A stretch of 64,000 nt of DNA from Saccharopolyspora ipomoeae (lineage in GTDB: Bacteria; Actinomycetota; Actinomycetes; Mycobacteriales; Pseudonocardiaceae): NCBI RefSeq assembly GCF_029952525.1, contig NZ_JASAOF010000007.1:124001-188000 (forward strand), read 5' to 3'. The translations under genes and the position numbers were made by a program. Below the pieces are notes generated by a model. That model made no database searches. It saw nothing but the letters and a program-made list of their open reading frames with translations, and was not told the origin of the DNA. Below are positions 51,444-60,137 of the stretch, piece after piece; the stretch's first letter is position 1; each line of letters starts with the position of its first letter.

Positions 51444-53117
51444 TCACTCGCCGGCTCGCGCCGCGTCGCGCAGCTGTCGGCGCAGGATCTTGCCGGTCGC
51501 GGTCTTCGGGAGCTCGTCGAGGATCTCGACGCTCCGCGGGTACTTGTAGGCGGCGAGCTGCCGCTTGCAGTGCTCGACGAGCTCCTCGCCGGTGGCGGAG
51601 CTGTCGCGGGTCAGGCTGATGAATGCCTTCACGGTCTCGCCGCGGTAGGCGTCGGGCACGCCGACGACGGCGGCTTCGCGCACCGCGGGGTGCCCGTACA
51701 GGACGTCCTCGACCTCGCGCGGCCAGACCTTGAACCCCGAGGCGTTGATCATGTCCTTCTTCCGGTCCACCACGTAGAACCAGCCCTGCTCGTCCATGAA
51801 CCCCACGTCGCCGGTGTGCAACCGGCCGTCGCGGATGCTCGCGGCGGTCTCGTCGGGCTTGTTCCAGTAGGCGGGGACCACCATCGGCCCCTCGATGACG
51901 ATCTCACCGACCTCGCCGACGGGCAGGTCGGCGCCGTCCTCGTCGACGACGCGCAGCACGGTGTTGTAGGTGGGCACGCCGACGGCGAGGGTGCCGGAGG
52001 CGGCGTCGACCGGGGCCTCCTTGCCCAGCGGCACGGAGGTGGCGGTCGCGGTGGTCTCGGTGAGGCCGTAGCCGTTGCGGATGTAGAGGCCGAAGCGCTC
52101 GCGGAAGGACTCCACGACCGCCGAGGGCAGCGGCGCACCGCCGGAGTGCACCATCTTCAGCGAGGCGAAGTGCTCGGGCGTGACCTCGGCGTGGTTCATC
52201 AGCGCCATGTAGGCGGTGGACGGGCCGACCATGAACGCGGGGCGGTGCTCGGCGAGGGCGTCGAGCACGACACCGGGCTCGAAGCGGTAGGCGAGGTCGA
52301 GCTGGCGCCCGGCGGCCAGCGCGGCGGCGAACTGCACGACCAGGCCGGTGATGTGGAACAGCGGCGCGAGCGCGAAGATCCCGCCCGGGGTGTCCTCGTC
52401 CAGCCGCAGCGCGGTGCCCTCGGCGTTGAACACGACGTTGCCGTGGGTGTTGGTGGCGCCCTTGGGGACTCCGCTGGTGCCGGAGGTGTAGACGAGCAGC
52501 GCGATGTCGGAGGCCTGCGGCGAGATCTCCGGCGGGCGTTCGCCGGAGCGCGCGCGGGCCACGGCGAGCAGGTCGACGGTCCCGGCCGCGGGGCGGCGCT
52601 CGGACCGGGAGAACAGCCGCGGGTCGTACCGGGTCTGCAGGTCGAGCTCGCTGGTGGTGATGGCGATGTCGATCTCCAGCGCGGTGGCGACGCCGCCGAC
52701 GACGTCGTGCCAGCCCTGCTCGGAGGAGATCACGGCCTCGGGCCGGGAGTCGCCGAGGATCTTGGTGAGCTCGTGCGTCCGGTACATCGGGTTGAGCGGG
52801 ACGACGATGGCCCCGGCCTTCCAGCCGGCGAGCACGGCGATGGCGAACTGCGGGACGTTCTGCAGGTAGACCGCGACCCGGTCGCCGGGGGCCACGCCGC
52901 TGTCGGCGAGGTGGCGGGCGAGTCCGTTGCTGAGGTCGTCGAGCTCGGCGAAGGTCAGCCGCCCGTCGAAGTAGGTCAGGGCGAGTCCGTCGGGATTCGC
53001 GCGGACCGCGTCGGCGAAGAGCTCGACCATGGTGGCGTGCCGCGGCCGGATCTCGGACGGGAGATCGCCTTCGTAGAGATCCAGCCACGGTCGTTCGTCG
53101 TACGGGCTGCCCAACAC
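51444..53117 (-). CDS. AMP-forming acyl-CoA ligase
   Basis: A 557-residue ANL ligase from GTG 53117, with GGAGGTG upstream. P-loop LLVYTSGTSGVPKGA (about 206), ALAPLFHITGL, NGYGLTETTA, DVGFMDEQGWFYVVDRKKDMI and C-terminal Lys in LPKTATGKILRR (about 540). It activates a carboxylic acid with ATP and CoA, so it is the entry enzyme for this pathway. First gene of the leftward operon; an operator palindrome lies 17 bp upstream. Confidence 0.9.
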   Translation of the reverse strand: MLGSPYDERPWLDLYEGDLPSEIRPRHATMVELFADAVRANPDGLALTYFDGRLTFAELDDLSNGLARHLADSGVAPGDRVAVYLQNVPQFAIAVLAGWKAGAIVVPLNPMYRTHELTKILGDSRPEAVISSEQGWHDVVGGVATALEIDIAITTSELDLQTRYDPRLFSRSERRPAAGTVDLLAVARARSGERPPEISPQASDIALLVYTSGTSGVPKGATNTHGNVVFNAEGTALRLDEDTPGGIFALAPLFHITGLVVQFAAALAAGRQLDLAYRFEPGVVLDALAEHRPAFMVGPSTAYMALMNHAEVTPEHFASLKMVHSGGAPLPSAVVESFRERFGLYIRNGYGLTETTATATSVPLGKEAPVDAASGTLAVGVPTYNTVLRVVDEDGADLPVGEVGEIVIEGPMVVPAYWNKPDETAASIRDGRLHTGDVGFMDEQGWFYVVDRKKDMINASGFKVWPREVEDVLYGHPAVREAAVVGVPDAYRGETVKAFISLTRDSSATGEELVEHCKRQLAAYKYPRSVEILDELPKTATGKILRRQLRDAARAGE

Positions 53118-53134
53118 GCCACCTCCACAGTGAG

Positions 53135-53148
53135 ACCGACCAGTCGGT
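53135..53148. promoter_or_regulatory. TetR-type operator upstream of acyl-CoA ligase operon
   Basis: ACCGACCAGTCGGT, six of seven pairs complementary, 17 bp upstream of the ligase start. It shares the AGTCGGTACG run with the site at 40617 upstream of the HAD-kinase-ACAD operon, pointing to one regulator for both. Confidence 0.68.
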
Positions 53149-53344
53149 ACGTCCAGTCAACGATCCATCGGCGCCCCCGTCAAGAGGCGATTCGCCGACA
53201 CTTCGCAGTCGGCCGATCCCGCCTGCCGGGCGATCGAGGACACGGACGCCGCACCGGGGTGAATCCGGTCAGAGCAACCTCGTCGTCACCATCTGCAACG
53301 GCAGTACTGCACGCGGTGAGTACGCGGTGCACCGGCGCACGTTC

Positions 53345-53376
53345 GCGCACGCATTTCGTGCGCTCTGCGGTATCCT
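53345..53376 (+). promoter_or_regulatory. Toxin-antitoxin promoter and operator
   Basis: The inverted repeat GCGCACG-N5-CGTGCGC (53345-53363) sits where a -35 box would be; TATCCT (53371-53376) is a good -10. Transcription would start at or next to the ATG at 53383, giving a leaderless or nearly leaderless message. Repressor on the repeat would give autoregulation. Confidence 0.55.
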
Positions 53377-53382
53377 GGAGTC

Positions 53383-53967
53383 ATGTCAGCCGCGCTGGAG
53401 ACCGTGTTGGCCCGGGCCGGTTTGAAGGTCACCGCCAACGAGTTCCTCACCCTCGTCGAGGACGCAGCCAAGAAGCTCACCTCGCCGCAGGTCGACCCAG
53501 CCGCGCACTTCACCGGAGCGGAGCGCGACGCCCTCACCGGCGCCGGCCTCGACCTGCGCCCGCTGGACGCGGACGAGGCCGACCCCCGCGCGCGCACCGT
53601 CGCCGAGCAGACCGTCCTGCGCGACACCGCGCTGTCGGTCGGGCAGGCCGCCGCCCGCATCGGCGTCGACACCAGCCGCATCCGCCACCGCATCGGCGAA
53701 CGACGCCTGATCGGCTGGAAGGACCGCGGCGGCTGGCGGCTGCCCGCGTGGCAGTTCGGCGACTCCGACGTGCTGCCCGGTCTGGACGTCGTCCTGGCCT
53801 GGATGCCCGCCGACCAGCCCGCGCTCGTGCTGGCCAACTTCATGACCACGCCGCAGGAAGACCTGGAGATCCACGACAGACCGGTGAGCCCGCGGGAGTG
53901 GCTGCTGGCAGGGGGCGACCCGCAGCGGGTCGCCGAGCTCGCGGCCGCCATCGGCACCCCAGCCTGA
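53383..53967 (+). CDS. Antitoxin of RES toxin (HTH type)
   Basis: A 194-residue protein directly before a RES-domain gene. The helix-turn-helix is VGQAAARIGVDTSRIRHRIGERRLIGW (about 85-111), followed by a compact C-terminal domain (LPGLDVVLAWMPADQPALVLANFM...SPREWLLAGGDPQRVAELA), the ParS/Xre-antitoxin-like part that covers the toxin's active site in related pairs. Probable neutraliser and autorepressor. Confidence 0.78.
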   Translation: MSAALETVLARAGLKVTANEFLTLVEDAAKKLTSPQVDPAAHFTGAERDALTGAGLDLRPLDADEADPRARTVAEQTVLRDTALSVGQAAARIGVDTSRIRHRIGERRLIGWKDRGGWRLPAWQFGDSDVLPGLDVVLAWMPADQPALVLANFMTTPQEDLEIHDRPVSPREWLLAGGDPQRVAELAAAIGTPA

Positions 53968-54004
53968 CCAGCCCCACCGCGACCACCACCGGGACGGACA
54001 CACC

Positions 54005-54661
54005 TTGGCACGGCTCCCCCAGCCGCCTGCTCCTGCAGCGCTGCAGGCGATCCTCCGCCGCGCGGAGGACGTGATCGCAGTACCCGCGGGCACCAGGCTC
54101 GCGCGCGTGTTCACCTCCGGCGGCACGCACCCGCAGCAGTGGAACAGCTTCCGCTACGCGGGGCCGCTGCCGCACGCCCGCTTCGACCCGCACCTGCCCA
54201 ACTCGCAGGGCGGGCCGACGATCACCCGCGAGCACGGGGTCCTCTACTTCTCGCTCTCGGTCCAGACCTGCATCGCCGAGGTCTACCAAGCGACGTCCAC
54301 AGTGGACCGCCGAACCCGCAGCCCGCACCTGGTCCTGTTCCGTCCACGCCGGACGCTCCGCCTGCTCGACCTCACGGGTCTCTGGCCCACCCGAGCCGGC
54401 GCTTCACAAGCCATCAGCAGCGGCCCCAAATCCCGCACCCAGGCCTGGGCCCGAGCCATCAGGGCGTCCTACCCGGAACTCGACGGCCTCTGGTACCGCT
54501 CCGCGATGGACTCGGGCCAACCCTCGGTCTGCCTCTGGGACCCACCAGCGGACACGGCCCTCCCGGACACCCCGGACGTCCTCCTCCCCCTCAGCCACCC
54601 GGGTCTCGACGTCCCCCTCGGCAGGGTCTGCCAGGAGCTCAGCTACACCCTCCTCGACTGA
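54005..54661 (+). CDS. RES-domain toxin
   Basis: A 218-residue RES-family protein from TTG 54005 (start uncertain). The typical pattern is RLARVFTSGGTHPQQWNSFRY, GVLYFSLSVQTCIAEVY with Arg, Tyr and Glu positioned as in RES NAD-degrading toxins, and GLWYRSAMDSGQPSVCLW. RES toxins such as MbcT break down NAD+. The upstream gene supplies the antitoxin. The message is tail-to-tail with terC, with a strong terminator between. Confidence 0.83.
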   Translation: MARLPQPPAPAALQAILRRAEDVIAVPAGTRLARVFTSGGTHPQQWNSFRYAGPLPHARFDPHLPNSQGGPTITREHGVLYFSLSVQTCIAEVYQATSTVDRRTRSPHLVLFRPRRTLRLLDLTGLWPTRAGASQAISSGPKSRTQAWARAIRASYPELDGLWYRSAMDSGQPSVCLWDPPADTALPDTPDVLLPLSHPGLDVPLGRVCQELSYTLLD

Positions 54662-54688
54662 CCGCCCCGCTCGTCGACCCGCGGACGT

Positions 54689-54726
54689 GAGAAGTCCCCT
54701 CCGGACGGATCCGGAGGGGACTTCTC
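54689..54726. terminator. Bidirectional terminator
   Basis: A perfect 17-bp stem (54689-54705 with 54710-54726), loop CGGA, between the convergent RES toxin and terC genes. Confidence 0.88.
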
Positions 54727-54736
54727 GTGCCAGGTG

Positions 54737-55768
54737 TCAGCTCTTGTTGGCTTCGGCTTCCGCTGCCGCTTCGTCCCGCTTGGACTTGGCGAGGCTGGCC
54801 CAGGTGGTGATCGCCAGGGTCAGCACGATGAAGGTCAGCGACATCCAGTTGTTGATCTCCGCCCACTCCGGCACCAGGTGGTACTCGTGGAACGCGTGCA
54901 GGATCAGCTTCAGGCCGATGAAGCCGAGGATGACCGCCAGGCCGACCGACAGGTACACCAGCTTGTCCACCAGGCCGCCGAGCAGGAAGTACAGCTGCCG
55001 CAGGCCCATCAGCGCGAACGCGTTGGCGGTGAACACCAGGAACGGGTCCTGGGTGATGCCGAAGATCGCCGGGATCGAGTCCACGGCGAACAGCAGGTCG
55101 GCGCTGCCGATGGCCACGATGACCACGAACATCGGCGTCAGGTACCGCTTGCCGTCGATCTTCACCGAGGACTTGGCCTCGTGGTAGTCGTCGGTCACCG
55201 GGAACACCTTGCGAACCCAGCGGACGACCGCGTTCTCCTTGTACTCCTCTTCCTCGTCCTTCTTGCGGACCATGCTGACCGCGGTCCAGATCAGGAAGCC
55301 GCCGAAGATGAAGAAGATCCACACGAACTGGGCGATCAGAGCGGCGCCGACGGCGATGAAGATGCCGCGCATCAGCAGCGCAAGCAGGATGCCGATCAGC
55401 AGCACCCTGTGCTGGTGGATCGACGGCACCGCGAAGCTGGACATGATCACCATGAAGATGAACAGGTTGTCCACGCTCAACGAGTACTCGGTGATGTAAC
55501 CGGTGAAGAACTCGATGGCGAAGTGCTGGTCGCCGAAGATCCAGACACCGATGCCGAACAGGACCGCGCAGGCGATGTAGAAGGTGACCCACTTGGCCGC
55601 CTCAGCGGTGGTCACCTCGTGCGGTTTGCGGTCGACGATCACCAGGTCGAGCAGCAGGAGCAGGGCGAGTCCGCCCAGGGTCGCTGCCCACACCCACCAA
55701 TGCACGTGCATCGTGTCGACTGCTTGCTGCTGGGCTTGAGCCGCGCGCAGCATCAGGTCGGCACCCAT
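54737..55768 (-). CDS. TerC-family membrane protein, probable manganese exporter
   Basis: A 343-residue protein with about nine membrane helices. TerC signatures: LLLDLVIVDRKPHEVT, FFTGYITEYSLSVDNLFIFMVIM with the acidic/polar metal-binding ENLF-like site, and AIGSADLLFAVDSIPAIFGIT. ATG 55768 with GGAGGTGATTG upstream is preferred over the TTG one codon earlier. TerC proteins export manganese or aid metalation of exported proteins. The upstream riboswitch supports the Mn role. Confidence 0.9.
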   Translation of the reverse strand: MGADLMLRAAQAQQQAVDTMHVHWWVWAATLGGLALLLLLDLVIVDRKPHEVTTAEAAKWVTFYIACAVLFGIGVWIFGDQHFAIEFFTGYITEYSLSVDNLFIFMVIMSSFAVPSIHQHRVLLIGILLALLMRGIFIAVGAALIAQFVWIFFIFGGFLIWTAVSMVRKKDEEEEYKENAVVRWVRKVFPVTDDYHEAKSSVKIDGKRYLTPMFVVIVAIGSADLLFAVDSIPAIFGITQDPFLVFTANAFALMGLRQLYFLLGGLVDKLVYLSVGLAVILGFIGLKLILHAFHEYHLVPEWAEINNWMSLTFIVLTLAITTWASLAKSKRDEAAAEAEANKS

Positions 55769-55773
55769 CAATC

Positions 55774-55811
55774 ACCTCCGGTTCAGGGCGAACACGTCCG
55801 AGACCGGAGGT
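55774..55811 (-). promoter_or_regulatory. RBS-sequestering hairpin of terC
   Basis: In the transcript ACCTCCGGT (55811-55803) can pair exactly with ACCGGAGGT (55782-55774), which contains the terC ribosome site. The upstream strand overlaps the conserved 3' GAGACC end of the riboswitch aptamer, so ligand-bound aptamer would free the ribosome site. Confidence 0.65.
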
Positions 55812-55910
55812 CTCTTCCACCGATCATCCACCTCATCGGCCAGCGGCACCGGGCTTGACCAGGCAAGTTCCGTGATGACGGCACCGCTGCGAAGGAATAC
55901 TCCCCTCCAC
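55804..55910 (-). ncRNA. yybP-ykoY-like manganese riboswitch
   Basis: The transcript begins with GGGGAGUAUUCC (at 55905), the conserved 5' aptamer element. It continues with CCGUCAUCACGG, a GC-rich helix and AUCGGUGGAAGAGACCU, matching the 3' aptamer element. This class senses Mn2+ and commonly precedes terC-family and other Mn-export genes. The order and spacing fit, but no covariance model was run. Confidence 0.75.
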
Positions 55911-55911
55911 C

Positions 55912-56246
55912 AGTCGTCAAGATTGTCACGTATGCCGGGGTCTCCGCACCAGGCGGGGTGACCACTCGCACTGAAAATCACGATCTGAACCTAGGCGGCA
56001 CCGCCGAACGGGGCAATGCGGACGCCCCGGACTGGGCGAGACGGACCCGTTGCACCCCGGCCGTTGATCGTTACGATCACGTCGGCTCGCTCACACGAGC
56101 ACCGCACGCGGGGATGCGGCGGAGACCACACTCCGACGGGCACGACGAGGTGTCCGATTGCGCTTTGGTCTCTGGTTCATAGCGTCTTGCCTTCCCCCCG
56201 CGTCTGGATGAAACCGGTGCCGCTCCGTTCCCCTACTGTCGATGGC
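55912..56246. other. Divergent intergenic region, terC / hydrolase-ABC
   Basis: The spacer upstream of the riboswitch has no credible gene. It contains the inverted repeat TGATCGT-T-ACGATCA (56065-56079), a possible operator, and TACTGT (56234-56239), which would be a -10 box for a leaderless start of the next gene. Confidence 0.45.
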
Positions 56247-59009
56247 GTGTCCGCCTCCCCCCGTCGTCGCACCGGCCTGGCCCTGCTCGCCCTGCCCTGC
56301 ATCCTCTTAGTGGTGCTGGGGGCGTTCCTGTGGTCGGGCCAGGTGCAGCCGCCGCAACCCGCGGCGCAGCCACCGGCGCCGAGAGAGGCCATGGTCGACG
56401 TGCTCGACGGGCCCAGCGGCACCGAGCGCGTGCAGATCGACGTCACGCTGCACTCCCCCGTCGACACCCCCGCTCCGGCGATCCTGCTCGCGCACGGCTT
56501 CGGCGGCAGCAAGGACGAAACCGACCAGCAGGCGCGGGAACTCGTCGCGCGAGGATTCACCGTGCTGACCTACTCGGCGCGCGGGTTCGGCCGCAGCACC
56601 GGGCAGATCGGGCTGAACTCGCCGGACTACGAGGTCGCCGACGCCCGGCAGCTGCTGGACTGGATGGCCCGCCAGCCGGAGGTGCTGCGCGACCGCGACG
56701 GCGATCCCCGCGTCGGCGTCACCGGCGCCTCCTACGGCGGCGCGCTCGCGCTGATGCTGGCCGGGACCGATCCGCGGGTGGACGCGATCGCGCCGGCGAT
56801 GACCTACAACGACCTGGGCCAGGCCCTGCTGCCCAACAACGCCGGTCAGGTGCGCATCGGCGGCGCCACCCCGGCGGGCGGCTCGTTCAACCCCGACGGC
56901 GTGTTCAAGCAGGCCTGGACCGGACTGCTGTTCTCGGCGGGCGGCGTGCCCAAGCCCGGCGCGCTCCCGACCTGCGGGAACTTCACCCGCGAGGTGTGCG
57001 CGGCCTACTCGGAGGTCGCCCAGTACGGCCGGGCGAGCCGGCCGACGCTGGACCTGCTCGCGAAGTCCTCCCCCAAGACCTACAACTCGCGGATCACCCA
57101 GCCGACGCTGCTGGTGCAGGGCGAGCGGGACACGCTGTTCGGTCTGGACCAGGCCGACGCCAACGCGCGGCAGATCTCCGCGGCGGGCGCGCCGGTCAAG
57201 ACCATCTGGTTCGCCGGCGGCCACGACAGCACCCCGCCCGGCCCGGAGGTGCGCGGCCGCATCGCCGACTGGTTCGCCTTCCACCTCGGCGGCGTGCCAC
57301 CGGTGCCGGACCCGGGCACCGGGTTCCAGTTCGACATCGCCGGTCGGCCGCAGCGCGACGGCGACATCCCGGTGCGCACCATGACCGCGCCGAGCTATCC
57401 CGGTCTGCGCGACTCGCGGACGCCGCGCTTCGCGCTGCCCCTGGAGGGGCAGCCGACGCCGGTGCTCAACCCGCCGGGCGGGTCGCCGGCCGCGACGAGC
57501 TCGCTGCCCGGTGCGGGTCAGGTCCTCGACGCGGCGGGCAGCCTCGGCCAGTCGCTGGCCCGCGACCTGCCCGGCCAGGTGGCGGTGTTCGGCACGAAGC
57601 CGCTGGAGGAGCAGACGCTGATCTCCGGCACGCCGCGCACGCGGCTGGCCATCGCCTCGGTGCCCGGTCAGCCGCAGCCCACCGACGCGGTGCTGTTCGC
57701 CAAGCTCTACGACGTCGGCCCGGACGGGCAGCGCCAGCTGCTCGGCAACGCCGTCTCGCCGATGCACATCACCGACATCCCCCCGGACGGCACGCCGAAG
57801 GAGTTCGACGTGGCGCTGCCGGGCATCGTGCACCCGGTGGAGTCCGGTCACCGGGTCGAGCTCGCGGTGGCCACCACCGACCAGGCCTACGCGCTGCCGA
57901 GGGAGCCCTCGATGCACGTGGTGGCGCTGGCCGGCGACCGAGCGGTGTCGATCCCGTCGGTGCGCGCGACGTCGTCGAGCGCCGGAACGGTGCCCGTCGG
58001 GCCGCTGGTGGGCATCGGGCTGGTGTTCCTGCTGGCGCTGCTGCTGTGGGTGATCTCGGCGATCCGCCGCAAGTTCCACGACGACCCGGACACCCGCTTG
58101 TCCGACACGCCGCTGGTGATCTCGGGGCTGACGAAGTCCTACCCGGGCAAGAAGGCCGCGGTGGACGACCTGTCGTTCCAGGTCGAGCGCGGTCAGATCG
58201 TGGGTCTGCTCGGCCCCAACGGCGCGGGCAAGACCACGACCCTGCGGATGCTGCTGGGGCTGCTGCGGCCGACCCGCGGCGAGGTCCGGATCTTCGGGCA
58301 CCGGCTGCAGGCGGGCGCCCCGGTGCTGTCCCGGGTCGGGGCGCTGGTGGAGTCGCCGGGCTTCCTGCCGCACCTGTCGGGCCTGGACAACCTGCGGCAC
58401 TACTGGGCGGCGACCGGCCGCCCGATGCTGCGGGCGCACATGGACGAGGTGCTGCAGATCGCCGGGCTGGAGTCCTCGGCCAAGCGCAAGGTGCGCACCT
58501 ACAGCCAGGGCATGAAGCAGCGGCTGGCGATCGCGCAGGCGATGCTCGGGCTGCCGGAGCTGCTGGTGCTCGACGAGCCGACCAACGGGCTCGACCCGCC
58601 GCAGATCCACCAGATGCGCGAGATCCTGCGCCGCTACGCCGCCACCGGCCGCGCGGTGCTGGTCTCCAGCCACCTGCTGGCCGAGGTCGAGCAGACCTGC
58701 ACGCACGTGGTCGTGATGCAGCACGGCAAGCTGGTCGCCGAGGGAACGGTCGCCGAGATCATGGCCGTCAACGGGGAGGCGACCTTCAGGGTCGACGACC
58801 CGGAGCTGGCCGCCGAGACGCTGCGCACCGTCGAGGGCATGGGCCACATCGAGATCGACGGCGACCTGGTGCACGCCGACCTCGCGGGCCACCAGGCGGC
58901 GGTGGCGGTGAACGTGCTGGTCGCGGCCGGTGTCGCGGTGCACCAGGTGGGCCCGCGGCGCCGCCTGGAGGACGCCTTCCTGCAGCTCGTCGGAGAGGAT
59001 CAGCGGTGA
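56247..59009 (+). CDS. Fused alpha/beta hydrolase (CocE/S15-like)-ABC ATPase
   Basis: About 920 residues from GTG 56247 (ATG 56208 possible; neither has a good ribosome site). An N-terminal membrane helix (TGLALLALPCILLVVLGAFLW) leads an external hydrolase domain with nucleophile GASYGG (about 159) and a jelly-roll-like C-terminal part. A second helix (LVGIGLVFLLALLLWVISAI, about 590) crosses into an ABC ATPase: Walker A GPNGAGKTT (about 655), signature YSQGMKQRL (about 752), Walker B LLVLDEP. The permease partner follows with a GTGA overlap. The layout suggests coupling of peptide/ester hydrolysis to export or uptake. Confidence 0.85.
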   Translation: MSASPRRRTGLALLALPCILLVVLGAFLWSGQVQPPQPAAQPPAPREAMVDVLDGPSGTERVQIDVTLHSPVDTPAPAILLAHGFGGSKDETDQQARELVARGFTVLTYSARGFGRSTGQIGLNSPDYEVADARQLLDWMARQPEVLRDRDGDPRVGVTGASYGGALALMLAGTDPRVDAIAPAMTYNDLGQALLPNNAGQVRIGGATPAGGSFNPDGVFKQAWTGLLFSAGGVPKPGALPTCGNFTREVCAAYSEVAQYGRASRPTLDLLAKSSPKTYNSRITQPTLLVQGERDTLFGLDQADANARQISAAGAPVKTIWFAGGHDSTPPGPEVRGRIADWFAFHLGGVPPVPDPGTGFQFDIAGRPQRDGDIPVRTMTAPSYPGLRDSRTPRFALPLEGQPTPVLNPPGGSPAATSSLPGAGQVLDAAGSLGQSLARDLPGQVAVFGTKPLEEQTLISGTPRTRLAIASVPGQPQPTDAVLFAKLYDVGPDGQRQLLGNAVSPMHITDIPPDGTPKEFDVALPGIVHPVESGHRVELAVATTDQAYALPREPSMHVVALAGDRAVSIPSVRATSSSAGTVPVGPLVGIGLVFLLALLLWVISAIRRKFHDDPDTRLSDTPLVISGLTKSYPGKKAAVDDLSFQVERGQIVGLLGPNGAGKTTTLRMLLGLLRPTRGEVRIFGHRLQAGAPVLSRVGALVESPGFLPHLSGLDNLRHYWAATGRPMLRAHMDEVLQIAGLESSAKRKVRTYSQGMKQRLAIAQAMLGLPELLVLDEPTNGLDPPQIHQMREILRRYAATGRAVLVSSHLLAEVEQTCTHVVVMQHGKLVAEGTVAEIMAVNGEATFRVDDPELAAETLRTVEGMGHIEIDGDLVHADLAGHQAAVAVNVLVAAGVAVHQVGPRRRLEDAFLQLVGEDQR

Positions 59010-59938
59010 GCGACGACGACACCACCACGTCCACCGAGGTGGTCGTGGCGAAGCCCGAGACCGCACTGGTGCGCACGCCGAAGCTCGGCGTGCCGCAGGC
59101 CGACGGCGCCGTCGAGGGCTACTCGGCCAAGCGCACGCTGCCGCTGCGGGTCGAGCTGGCCCGGCAGCTGCGCCGGGCTCGCACCAGGCTGACGCTGGCG
59201 TTCCTGGTGCTGCTGCCGCTGCTGCTGCTCGCGGCGTTCGAGCTCGGCGAGGACGACTCGCGGGGCGGGCGCACGTTCGCCGACGTCGCGACCGCGAGCG
59301 GGCTGAACTTCGCGGTGTTCACGCTGTTCGCCTCGACCGGGTTCCTGCTGGTCGTGGTGGTGGCGCTGTTCTTCGGGGACACGGTGGCCAGCGAGGCGTC
59401 GTGGTCGAGCCTGAAGTACCTGCTGGCCGCGCCGGTGCCGCGGATGCGGCTGCTGCGGCAGAAGGCGAAGGTCGCGGCGCTGCTGTCGGCGCTCGGCATC
59501 GTCCTGCTGGTCGGCGTGGCGCTGGCGGTGGGCGTGTTCTGGTTCGGCACCGGCGACCTGATCAGCACCACCGGCGAGGCGCTGACGTTCCCGCGCGGGG
59601 TGCTGAGCCTGGCCCTGGCGACGCTCTACGTCGGGATCCACCTCAGCTGGATCGCCGGGCTGGCGCTGTTCCTCAGCGTCAACACCGACGCCCCGCTGGG
59701 CGCGGTGGGCGGTGCGGTACTGATCTCCATCCTCTCGGAGATCATCGACCAGATCTCCGCCCTGGGAGACCTCCGCAACTACCTGCCCACCCACTTCTCG
59801 ACGGCCTACTCGGACCTGCTCAGCGAGGACGTCGACCCCTCGTCGATGATCACCGGCTCCTTCTCCGCCGTCTCCTACGCCGCGGTCTTCACGGTCCTCG
59901 CCCTCTGGCGCTTCAACCACAAGGACATCACAAGCTGA
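59006..59938 (+). CDS. ABC-2 type transporter permease
   Basis: A 310-residue protein with about six membrane helices after a 55-residue cytoplasmic N-terminus. The ABC-2 pattern is ASWSSLKYLLAAPVPRMRLLRQK between helices 2 and 3. GTG 59006 overlaps the fusion protein's stop, so ATPase and permease are made together. Substrate unknown. Confidence 0.85.
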   Translation: MSDDDTTTSTEVVVAKPETALVRTPKLGVPQADGAVEGYSAKRTLPLRVELARQLRRARTRLTLAFLVLLPLLLLAAFELGEDDSRGGRTFADVATASGLNFAVFTLFASTGFLLVVVVALFFGDTVASEASWSSLKYLLAAPVPRMRLLRQKAKVAALLSALGIVLLVGVALAVGVFWFGTGDLISTTGEALTFPRGVLSLALATLYVGIHLSWIAGLALFLSVNTDAPLGAVGGAVLISILSEIIDQISALGDLRNYLPTHFSTAYSDLLSEDVDPSSMITGSFSAVSYAAVFTVLALWRFNHKDITS

Positions 59939-59968
59939 CACCTGGGCCGCCCCACCCGTCCGAGCGAC

Positions 59969-60044
59969 CCCCGTTCGAAAACCCCGGTTTTCATCGCGCG
60001 AAAACCGGGGTTTTCGACGCGCGAAAACCGGTTTTCGAACGGGG
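59969..60044. repeat. Nested palindromes, GAAAACC/GGTTTTC core
   Basis: Outer 15-bp arms (59969-59983 with 60030-60044) are perfectly complementary. Inside are CCGGTTTTC/GAAAACCGG and further GAAAACCGG and GGTTTTC copies, so several alternative hairpins are possible. It lies between the ABC permease and lysR genes. Confidence 0.85.
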
Positions 60045-60137
60045 TGGGGTGGAGGTCGGGTTTTAGGTTGCCGGGTGAGGTGGGGTCGGGTGGTGTGGAC
60101 CGGCGCGTTGGGCCGGACGGCGTAATGTTGGTGCGCG

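Noticed and set aside
55772..55981. Small protein gene upstream of terC
   Set aside because: The open frame coincides with the riboswitch and carries its conserved RNA elements, and has no ribosome site.
60000..60070. tRNA or small RNA in the hairpin region before lysR
   Set aside because: The repeats do not form a cloverleaf, and no T-arm or CCA-like end is present.
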